Origin: Gulosibacter chungangensis
GTDB taxonomy: Bacteria > Actinomycetota > Actinomycetes > Actinomycetales > Microbacteriaceae
Assembly: GCF_008831155.1 (NCBI RefSeq)
Contig: NZ_WBKB01000003.1
Coordinates: 1 to 64,000, forward strand
Direction of reading: 5' to 3'
DNA: 64,000 nucleotides
The notes under the pieces were generated by a model. It made no database searches. It was given only the letters and a program-made list of their open reading frames with translations, and was not told the DNA's origin. Numbering within the stretch: position 1 is the stretch's first letter; each line of letters begins with the position of its first letter. Positions 57,797 through 64,000 of this stretch are shown here, in pieces. The translations under genes were made by a program, and so were the position numbers.

Positions 57797-58621
57797 ATGA
57801 CCGCACTGGACTCCGACGCATTTCACATCGCAACCCACACCATCGGGTCGGGTGACGAGCGGGCGGTGTTTTTTCATGGGCTCATGGGGCGAGGGAAGAA
57901 TTTCTCCACCGGGGCAAAGGGGCTAAGCGAGTCCCACACGAGTCTCATGGTCGATCTGCCGAATCATGGCGAATCCGATTGGACTGAGCGGTTCGACTAT
58001 GCCGAGCAGGCAGATTTGCTCGCCAACAAGATCGCCGGTGAATTTGCAGCGGATGCGCCGGTCAACCTGATCGGGCATTCTCTGGGCGGCAAGATGGCCA
58101 TGACGCTGGCGACCCGTCATCCCGACTTGATTTCGCGGCTCGTCGTGGTCGACATGGGGCCTGGCCCGAGCCCGGCACCGGACCGAAGCAAAGGCACCGA
58201 CTTCACCCATCTGCTCAGCAGCTTGCAGGCCCTCGACCTCGCGGCCGTGCAGACCCGCGGCGATGCGAACGAGATGCTCGCCGAAGCGATACCCAGCCGG
58301 ACGGTGCGTGGATTCTTGCTGCAGAACCTCAAACGCGAGAATGGCGCTTTCCGCTGGGAACCGAACATTGATCTACTGCTCGCCTCACTCGAAACCATCG
58401 GGGCCCAGCCGGAATACGGTGAGGGCCAGTTCGAGGGGCCGGTGCTGTGGATGGGCGGGGCGCGGTCAGACTATGTGCGAGACGAGCAGCTACCGCTGAT
58501 GAAGCGACTATTTCCGAGGACAAACCGCATTACGGTCAAGGATGCAGGCCACTGGGTGCACTCAGAACAGCCAGCCGTATTCCTCGACGTGCTCAAGACC
58601 TTCCTCGCGCAGCCGAAATAG
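57797..58621 (+). CDS. Alpha/beta hydrolase (YbfF-like esterase)
   Basis: A 274-residue protein. AVFFHGLMGRGKNFSTGAKG, LMVDLPNHGESDWTERFDY, LIGHSLGGKMAMTLATRHP (GHSLGG nucleophile), VVVDMGPGPSPAPDR and VKDAGHWVHSEQPAVFLDVL (catalytic His) match YbfF/ABHD11-like esterases. It probably cleaves short-chain acyl esters. AGAAAGG precedes the ATG. It lies 59 nt after the deacetylase. Confidence 0.85.
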   Translation: MTALDSDAFHIATHTIGSGDERAVFFHGLMGRGKNFSTGAKGLSESHTSLMVDLPNHGESDWTERFDYAEQADLLANKIAGEFAADAPVNLIGHSLGGKMAMTLATRHPDLISRLVVVDMGPGPSPAPDRSKGTDFTHLLSSLQALDLAAVQTRGDANEMLAEAIPSRTVRGFLLQNLKRENGAFRWEPNIDLLLASLETIGAQPEYGEGQFEGPVLWMGGARSDYVRDEQLPLMKRLFPRTNRITVKDAGHWVHSEQPAVFLDVLKTFLAQPK

Positions 58622-58658
58622 CGCGGATGGGCGAGCGGCACGCTGTTCAGGCCCAACG

Positions 58659-59666
58659 TTAGGCGGCGGTAAAGAAGAACCGGACCAGGTGGAAGAACAC
58701 GGGCGCCGCAAAGCAAAGCGAGTCGATCCGGTCCATGATGCCGCCGTGGCCGGGGATCAATGCGCCGAAGTCCTTCACTCCGCGATCGCGCTTTATCGCG
58801 CTCATCACGAGGCCCCCAGCGAATCCGAGCAGGCAAGACACAAATGCCAAAACCGCGGCCTGCCACCACTCGAAAGACGTGATCCACCACAGCCCCGCAC
58901 CGAGCGCGGTTGAAGTGAGGATGCCGCCGATGAAGCCCTCCACGGTTTTATTCGGGCTCACCTTCGGCGCGATCTTGTGCCGCCCGAGGGTTTTGCCCCA
59001 GATGTACTGGAACACGTCACTTCCCTGCACGACGATCAGCAGGAACATCAGCAGGTTCGCCCCGGCAGGGCCGCCGGACCCGATCGCGGAGCCATCCGCC
59101 GCGACCTTCCCGAACTCTAGCGCGACCGGTAGTTGCAGAATCGCGGGCGCATAGCTCACGCAGTACACGCACACCATCAGCGCCCACTGCGTCGTCGCGG
59201 TTCTTCGCAAGAACCCCTTCGTCTCACCAGCAATCGCGGTGCGCGCGGGCAAAAACAAGAAGGCGTAGACGGGGATGAACACCGCAAAGAAGCCGTACCA
59301 GTGCTGCCAAATCGCGAAGTATTGGATTGGCAAGATGATCCAGAACATCCACACGAGCGCGCTGTGGTCGCGCTGGGTGGTTCGCGAAATCGTGATGAAT
59401 TCCCGCAATGCGAGAAAAGACAGCGCGAAGAAGAACAGAATCGTGACGGTCTCGCCGCAGGCCAGCACCACAAAGAGCATCAGCACCATGGCCCACCAGG
59501 CACCGACACGCAGTTTCAGATTCGAAATGAGACTCTCGTGCCGCTCGGCACGCAAGGTGAGCGAGAGAATCCAGGTCACGAGCGTCGCGACAATGAGCAC
59601 GGCGGCAACCCCGGCGAAGAGCCGGAGGCCTGTCTCGTCGAGGAGTCCAAATCGCCAATCGGACAT
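58659..59666 (-). CDS. cdsA: Phosphatidate cytidylyltransferase
   Basis: A 335-residue integral membrane enzyme with about eight helices. SAIKRDRGVKDFGALIPGHGGIMDRID, read in parts, is the exact CdsA signature (SxxKRxxxxKDxxxxxPGHGGxxDRxD) near the C-terminus. SPNKTVEGFIGGILTSTALG is also conserved. It makes CDP-diacylglycerol from phosphatidate. Last gene of a three-gene operon with PlsC and a CDP-alcohol phosphatidyltransferase, which supply and use its substrate and product. Confidence 0.92.
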   Translation of the reverse strand: MSDWRFGLLDETGLRLFAGVAAVLIVATLVTWILSLTLRAERHESLISNLKLRVGAWWAMVLMLFVVLACGETVTILFFFALSFLALREFITISRTTQRDHSALVWMFWIILPIQYFAIWQHWYGFFAVFIPVYAFLFLPARTAIAGETKGFLRRTATTQWALMVCVYCVSYAPAILQLPVALEFGKVAADGSAIGSGGPAGANLLMFLLIVVQGSDVFQYIWGKTLGRHKIAPKVSPNKTVEGFIGGILTSTALGAGLWWITSFEWWQAAVLAFVSCLLGFAGGLVMSAIKRDRGVKDFGALIPGHGGIMDRIDSLCFAAPVFFHLVRFFFTAA

Positions 59667-60334
59667 TAGGCTTCCTCCGCCTCCTTCACCACGGTGCTGA
59701 TTGCCGCTCGAGCGCGCTCGAGGAACTCCGCACGGCTTTCGCCTTCGGAAATTCGAATCGGGTCGAGAAAAGTCGCGGTCACCAAATGCGGCACCGGCAC
59801 CACCGCCCCTTTCGGGAGCATCCGCCCCAAATTCGACAGCGCCACGGGCACCACCGCCACCTCCGGCCGCTCCTGCGCGAGCCGATAGAGCCCGGAATGG
59901 AACCGTGCCACCTCGCTGCCGTCACCACGGGTGCCCTCAGGAAAAATCAGCAGCGAATCGCCCGCATCGAGGATCGCGAGCATATCGCCGAGCTGATCTT
60001 GCGGTCGACTGCTCGAGCGTGCATCCTCGCCGGAACCTCGGCCGCGGTCGACGAGATAGGCATTCAGGATATTGCTTGCCAGCCACCGCTTCAGTCCGGA
60101 TCCCCAATAATCACCGGCGGCAATCGGGCGCAGCCGGTCGCGGATGCGGTGGGGCACGACCGACCAGATCGTCACGAAATCGAGGTGGCTGGTGTGATTC
60201 GCGTAGAGGATCATCTGCGGGGGTAAATCGAGGACGCTGCGCTTCGCGGGCTCGTCACTGATTCCGACAACAGCACGGGCGCCGGTAATGAGTCGTGCGA
60301 GGCCCGCAAGTAACTCACGGATGAGCCGGGTCAC
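59666..60334 (-). CDS. plsC: 1-acyl-sn-glycerol-3-phosphate acyltransferase
   Basis: A 222-residue enzyme. LYANHTSHLDFVTIW is the HxxxxD acyltransferase motif I, LIFPEGTRGDGSEVARFHSG motif III (FPEGTR), and VVPVALSNLGRMLPKG motif IV. It acylates lysophosphatidate to phosphatidate, the CdsA substrate. Stop and start overlap both neighbours (59666 and 60331-60334), so the three are translationally coupled. Confidence 0.9.
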   Translation of the reverse strand: MTRLIRELLAGLARLITGARAVVGISDEPAKRSVLDLPPQMILYANHTSHLDFVTIWSVVPHRIRDRLRPIAAGDYWGSGLKRWLASNILNAYLVDRGRGSGEDARSSSRPQDQLGDMLAILDAGDSLLIFPEGTRGDGSEVARFHSGLYRLAQERPEVAVVPVALSNLGRMLPKGAVVPVPHLVTATFLDPIRISEGESRAEFLERARAAISTVVKEAEEA

Positions 60335-61278
60335 GAGGTTGTCTCCCTATTTGAACCGGTCACCCCGTTCGCCCCGGGCAGGCCATCCGCACCAGGCAGG
60401 CCGTTCGCCCCGGGCACGTCGTTTGCGTCAGGCTTGGCGGTGTCCTGGCGCAGTCGCAGCGCCACCGTGATCTTCCGCAGCCGCACGATCACCGTGATCA
60501 GCGCGCCGACACTGATCACAGCCAATGCGATAGTAATCACCGTGCCGCGGGGGAGCGCCAGCGCCGGCTCGGCCATCGCGATGAGACTGGCGGCCGTCAG
60601 TATCCACATCCGCGGCGGTTTCGCCATTGGCCCGCCGAAGAAATTTCCCACTCCATTCGCGGCACCGAGCGTCCGCACGTACGCGGTCAGTACCGCGAGC
60701 ACCGCAGCCAGCCAACCGAGCGTGATGCCCCAGTCGATCCCACCGAACCGCCAAATCCCAATCGCGGCAATTCCGGCGCCCACGAGGAGCAGCACATCCG
60801 CGATCCGATCCGGCAGCTCATTGAAGAGGTCGCCGGTAGCCGATTGCATCCCTTTTTCGACCGCAAGCATCCCGTCGAGCATGTTGCACAGCAGTCGCAT
60901 CGGAATGCACACCGCGGCGATCAGCAGCAGCCACCAGCGTGCTCCGGCAAGGGAGAACCAGGGCGAGAACTGGTCTGGACCTGTGGGGCCATCCGTGATC
61001 GCCTGGGCGGTCAGACTAGTTGGGAAAGCGATCCCGCTCAGCGCGAGGGCCACCGCGCCGACGAGCGCGAAGAGCACCGAAATGACCGAAATACTATTCG
61101 GTGTGAGCTTCGCCGCGTAGAGCGCATCCGCAGACCGCTTCGCCCAGCCAGTGGATCGCTGCGGGATATTGCGCCGAGTGAGACCCTGTGCCTGTGCCTG
61201 ACCGGCTGGTTGATCCCGACTCGGCTCGGCAATCGGGCCTGGCTCGGAGCTGTGGCCTGCAGAATTCTCATCGGACAT
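60331..61278 (-). CDS. CDP-alcohol phosphatidyltransferase
   Basis: A 315-residue membrane protein. LCNMLDGMLAVEKGMQSATGDLFNELPDRIAD, in parts, aligns with the CDP-alcohol motif D-xx-DG-xx-AR-x8-G-xxx-D-xxx-D; the first Asp is replaced by Asn (NMLDG) and AR by AV, but the last GD and PD residues remain. Six helices at about 70-95, 120-145, 175-200, 205-225, 240-260 and 265-285. A repeated PGANG/PGADG tail ends the protein. ATG 61278 with TAGACT ending 7 nt upstream. It transfers a phosphatidyl group from CDP-DAG to an alcohol of unknown identity. Confidence 0.8.
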   Translation of the reverse strand: MSDENSAGHSSEPGPIAEPSRDQPAGQAQAQGLTRRNIPQRSTGWAKRSADALYAAKLTPNSISVISVLFALVGAVALALSGIAFPTSLTAQAITDGPTGPDQFSPWFSLAGARWWLLLIAAVCIPMRLLCNMLDGMLAVEKGMQSATGDLFNELPDRIADVLLLVGAGIAAIGIWRFGGIDWGITLGWLAAVLAVLTAYVRTLGAANGVGNFFGGPMAKPPRMWILTAASLIAMAEPALALPRGTVITIALAVISVGALITVIVRLRKITVALRLRQDTAKPDANDVPGANGLPGADGLPGANGVTGSNRETTS

Positions 61279-61346
61279 ATCCGGGAGTCTATGAGGACCG
61301 GGCATTCTGAGGCGTCCACCTAGCCGCTCATCTACGCTTACACCCC

Positions 61347-61955
61347 ATGAAGCATGCGAGGAAGAACGCTCAACTAAAGGCCGCACGAACTGGGGCAGCG
61401 CGCGACCGAGTGATCTCCGCTGTCTGGGGCGCGGCAGAAGCAACCTGCTTTTTTATAGTGCCGGATGTGTGGATCACCAGAACAGCGCTGAAATCACCCA
61501 GGGCCGGTGTGGCAGCAGCCTTTAGCGCACTGGCCGGTGCGCTTGCTGGTGGCATCGCCACCTACGTCTGGGGTCGGAAGACCGGGCGGGCGGATTCCAA
61601 ACGCCTGCTTCGCAAGCTCCCGGCAATCTCCGGTCAGATGATCGAAAATGCCGAAGCCGAACTGTCACGGGTGGGTAATCGGGGGATGCTGTGGGGCCCA
61701 CTTCGCGGGGTTCCCTACAAGATCTACGCGCGGGCCTCGGGGTTACAGAAACGGTCGTTTATGGGATTCCTCGCCTGGTCGGTTCCGGCGCGCATTCCAC
61801 GATTCTTGCTCGTGGTGCTCGGCACGAGAGGACTGCTGGCAGGTGCGCGGAAGCTACTGCCGAAGGGGAAGACCGAGCAACTTGCGCCGATCATCCACCC
61901 CGGATTCTGGATCCTCTTTTACAGCTGGTATCTCCGCGTGGTTGGACGGGAATAG
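61347..61955 (+). CDS. VTT/YqaA-like membrane protein
   Basis: A 202-residue protein. AVWGAAEATCFFIVPDVWIT opens it, followed by membrane segments GVAAAFSALAGALAGGIATY and FMGFLAWSVPARIPRFLLVV, with GPLRGVPYKIYARASGL between. The G-x-x-x-P-Y-K-x-Y segment and helix pattern suggest a DedA/YqaA-like flippase relative, but the match is weak. Divergent from the phospholipid operon. Confidence 0.55.
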   Translation: MKHARKNAQLKAARTGAARDRVISAVWGAAEATCFFIVPDVWITRTALKSPRAGVAAAFSALAGALAGGIATYVWGRKTGRADSKRLLRKLPAISGQMIENAEAELSRVGNRGMLWGPLRGVPYKIYARASGLQKRSFMGFLAWSVPARIPRFLLVVLGTRGLLAGARKLLPKGKTEQLAPIIHPGFWILFYSWYLRVVGRE

Positions 61956-62044
61956 CTTGCCTCGGCTCGGGTGAAGAGCCCAGGCCGCGACCCCGCAGCG
62001 CGCGAACGCAGCCTGCCGAGAGTTGCACCTGAAACAATGGCGGT

Positions 62045-63403
62045 GTGAGCGTCTTCCTGGATCTTTTGCTGGTTCTGCTATTTGTGCTGATCGGTGGGAT
62101 TTTTGCGGCGACGGAGATGGCACTGGTCTCACTGCGCGAATCGCAGATTCGCAAGTTCGAGCGCGGCGGCAAGTCCGCCCGCACGGTTGCGCGTCTGGCG
62201 AAGGACTCCGGGCGCTTTCTCTCCGCGGTGCAGATAGGCGTCACCTTCGCCGGCTTTCTGTCTTCGGCCTTTGGTGCATCCACCATCGCCCCACAGCTCA
62301 CCCCTGTGCTGGCCGACTGGGGTCTGTCTGAGAGCGCCGCGAACGGGGTCGCCCTGGTCGCGATCACGCTGCTGATTTCGTATTTGAGCTTGGTGCTCGG
62401 GGAACTCGTGCCCAAGCGTATTGCGATGCAGAAGGCCGCCGGTGTGAGCCTCGCAGTTGCGCCTTCGCTCAATATTTTCGCCAAGCTCATGACGCCGTTG
62501 ATTTGGGTGGTGAACTCCTCCTCGAATCTCTTATTGCAACTGTTCGGCTTCGACCCAAACGCCCGTAATGAAGAACTCTCGGATGAGGAAGTGCGCGATA
62601 TCGTCACCTCGCACGAGGGATTCGCCGATGAGCAACGGAAACTCGTGGCGGATGTCTTCGACGCCAATGAAATGCTGGTGGTCGAGGTGATGCGACATCG
62701 CAGTGACATCGTCGCGTTCGAATCCACAAACACGGTCACCGAGGTGGCTGAGGGCGTCGTCAACCAGCCCTATTCTCGCTATCCGGTGTTTGAAACGGAT
62801 ATCGATAACATCATCGGCTTTGTGCACGTCCGCGATATTTTGCAGCATGCGGCTTCGGGGCACGGTGACAATTTGGTCGCTTCGGTGCTTCGGAAGATCG
62901 CGTATTTTCCGGCGAGTGTGCGGGTGCCGGATGCGATGCGGCAACTTCGCGCGACCAGCACCCACATCGCGGTGGTCGTGGATGAATACGGCGGCACTGA
63001 CGGCATCGTCACCCTCGAGGATCTCCTGGAGGAGCTCGTCGGTGAGATTTGGGATGAGTACGACGTTGCCGAACAGCGCAAGAATCTGCGTCTGCACGAG
63101 AGCCGTTCCTTCCCCGGCTCCATCAACCTCGAAGACTTCGCCGACGCCACCGGGATTCACCTCAGCGAGGGTCCCTATGAGACTGTCGCCGGGTGGATGC
63201 TCGCCCAGCTCGGCCGTATCGCTCGCCCCGGCGATGTGGTGGTGATTCACCCGGATCAGACTGAGGACGGGGAGGACGACCTCAGCCTTAACGGGATTCG
63301 CTATCAACTCGAGGTCGCGCAACTGCAAGGCAACCGCATCACCGCGGTGCAGCTGCGGAAAACCGCACCGGCGCAGAACGGCAACACCGTCGAGAACCAC
63401 TAG
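62045..63403 (+). CDS. CNNM/CorC-type transport protein (DUF21, CBS, CorC_HlyC)
   Basis: A 452-residue protein. DUF21 domain with helices at about 3-25, 60-80, 90-120 and 130-150 (GGIFAATEMALVSLRESQIR; SYLSLVLGELVPKRIAMQKA). CBS pair (EVMRHRSDIVAFESTNTV; NIIGFVHVRDILQH; ATSTHIAVVVDEYGGTDGIV, TLEDLLEELVGEIWDEYDV). C-terminal CorC_HlyC domain (FPGSINLEDFADATGIHL). Third member of this family in the window and full length. Probably handles Mg2+ or Co2+. Confidence 0.9.
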   Translation: MSVFLDLLLVLLFVLIGGIFAATEMALVSLRESQIRKFERGGKSARTVARLAKDSGRFLSAVQIGVTFAGFLSSAFGASTIAPQLTPVLADWGLSESAANGVALVAITLLISYLSLVLGELVPKRIAMQKAAGVSLAVAPSLNIFAKLMTPLIWVVNSSSNLLLQLFGFDPNARNEELSDEEVRDIVTSHEGFADEQRKLVADVFDANEMLVVEVMRHRSDIVAFESTNTVTEVAEGVVNQPYSRYPVFETDIDNIIGFVHVRDILQHAASGHGDNLVASVLRKIAYFPASVRVPDAMRQLRATSTHIAVVVDEYGGTDGIVTLEDLLEELVGEIWDEYDVAEQRKNLRLHESRSFPGSINLEDFADATGIHLSEGPYETVAGWMLAQLGRIARPGDVVVIHPDQTEDGEDDLSLNGIRYQLEVAQLQGNRITAVQLRKTAPAQNGNTVENH

Positions 63404-63414
63404 CTGGAGGTATT

Positions 63415-63457
63415 CGCAGCGAGGCCCGCACCTAATATCGGTGCGGGCCTCGCTGCG
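63415..63457. terminator. Long hairpin terminator between CNNM and ddh
   Basis: An 18-bp perfect GC-rich stem (CGCAGCGAGGCCCGCACC with its complement) and a 7-nt loop, between convergent genes. No U-tract follows, so it may work in both directions as an attenuating hairpin. Confidence 0.75.
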
Positions 63458-63496
63458 GGTAGAGCCGTGGGTAACGACCGTGGGTGAAACTCCGGC

Positions 63497-64000
63497 CTAG
63501 AGGTCTTGCGCGATGAGGTCTTCCAGCGACTTCGTGGACAGCAGATACGGCGGTACCTCGAGGACGGTGAATGCGCCGGTCTTGCCCTCCGCCTTGAGGC
63601 GTGCCGCAGCGCGACCGTAGGCAACGAGCACGGCTGCGGTGAAGTCCGGATTCGACTCGAGGTCGAGGGCGAATTCCACGGTGCTCTTGGTCTTGCCGAG
63701 CGTGCCCGAGGTAATCACTCGGCCACCGTGCGGCAGGCCCTGGTGATCCCGCAGGAACTCTTCTTCCGAAATGAAGTGCACCTCGGTCTGGTAGCCCACG
63801 AAGTAGTCGGGCATGTTCACGATGGTGTCGGTGATGCGGTCATGATCCGCCTCGTCGGCGACGATCCAGCACTGGCGCAGGTGCGCATCCTTACCGTCGA
63901 TGTCCGCACCGTTACCGGCCTTTGCCGCTGCGATCGCATCCTCGCGGGGGATCGTGTACTGCACGCCATACTTGACGCCCTCCACCCCGCGGATGGCGTT
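63497..64000 (-). CDS. ddh: meso-diaminopimelate D-dehydrogenase, partial
   Basis: The last ~167 residues are visible; the 5' part lies beyond the window. GVKYGVQYTIPREDAIAAAK, HLRQCWIVADEADHDRITDT, VNMPDYFVGYQTEVHFISEE, LPHGGRVITSGTLGK and FTAAVLVAYGRAAARLKAEG with PPYLLS at the end match the C-terminal half of Ddh, including the DAP-contacting loops. It makes meso-diaminopimelate by reductive amination for lysine or peptidoglycan. Confidence 0.9.
   Translation of the reverse strand, partial: NAIRGVEGVKYGVQYTIPREDAIAAAKAGNGADIDGKDAHLRQCWIVADEADHDRITDTIVNMPDYFVGYQTEVHFISEEEFLRDHQGLPHGGRVITSGTLGKTKSTVEFALDLESNPDFTAAVLVAYGRAAARLKAEGKTGAFTVLEVPPYLLSTKSLEDLIAQDL

Noticed and set aside
1-64000. 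tRNA, rRNA, CRISPR arrays, insertion sequences and prophage
   Set aside because: None was recognised by reading; no regular short repeats with spacers, transposase signatures or structural phage genes were seen.

Overview
ORGANISM. The window is high-GC DNA with GTG and TTG starts, many short operons, many genes with a TANNNT -10 hexamer only 6-7 nt before the start codon (probable leaderless mRNAs), DUF222/HNH and CNNM families, an IdeR/DtxR-type iron box, and a partial meso-diaminopimelate dehydrogenase at the right edge. This points to an actinobacterium, most likely Micrococcales close to Microbacteriaceae. The genus is not determinable from sequence alone. No rRNA, tRNA, CRISPR array, integrase or transposase was recognised. 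REGION 1 (1-9,100), accessory. Small genes on both strands: a decayed GntR regulator, a SUKH/SMI1-like protein, membrane and PH-domain proteins, a split DUF4241 protein, a MerR regulator, a Phd/YefM-RelE toxin-antitoxin pair, a HigBA pair translationally coupled to a P-loop kinase, and small orphans. At least eight degenerate copies of one ~45-bp imperfect palindrome lie here, all in the same orientation, almost one per gene boundary, and two minus-strand ORFs open exactly at its edge. A second ~50-bp repeat occurs twice. This cassette-like architecture is the most unusual part of the window. REGION 2 (9,200-13,460), iron uptake remnant. An alpha/beta hydrolase, a siderophore-interacting reductase under an iron box, a Fes-like esterase and a FecCD permease that are both cut off at the same head-to-head junction, and an intact FecE-type ATPase. 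A fragment of a region-1 membrane gene lies beside it. REGION 3 (13,500-37,000), mixed housekeeping and accessory genes: an ArsR/M23 peptidase/DUF2207 operon, a CNNM/CorC pair, small conserved proteins (NTF2-like, YtoQ, YjdM, YdeI, DUF1801, CHY zinc finger), SDRs, a truncated flavoprotein, a tocopherol-cyclase-like protein, a threonine-synthase-like enzyme, an MHS symporter, TetR plus DHA2 efflux, acylphosphatase, MgtC, PCMT, an aldehyde dehydrogenase and a second DHA2 efflux pump. REGION 4 (37,060-50,510), carbohydrate and inositol catabolism. A LacI regulator with clear operators, a Gfo/Idh dehydrogenase and hydroxypyruvate-isomerase-like enzyme, a split transketolase, two duplicated pairs of overlapping IclR regulators, a TauE/SafE exporter, an IolT-like sugar porter, and IolB plus IolD. 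The genes for IolC, IolJ and IolA are not in the window. REGION 5 (50,590-64,000): TetR, a DUF222/HNH protein, an amidohydrolase with an MFS carrier, a PIG-L deacetylase, a hydrolase, a phospholipid operon (CdsA, PlsC, CDP-alcohol phosphatidyltransferase), a membrane protein, a third CNNM protein, and the 3' part of ddh.
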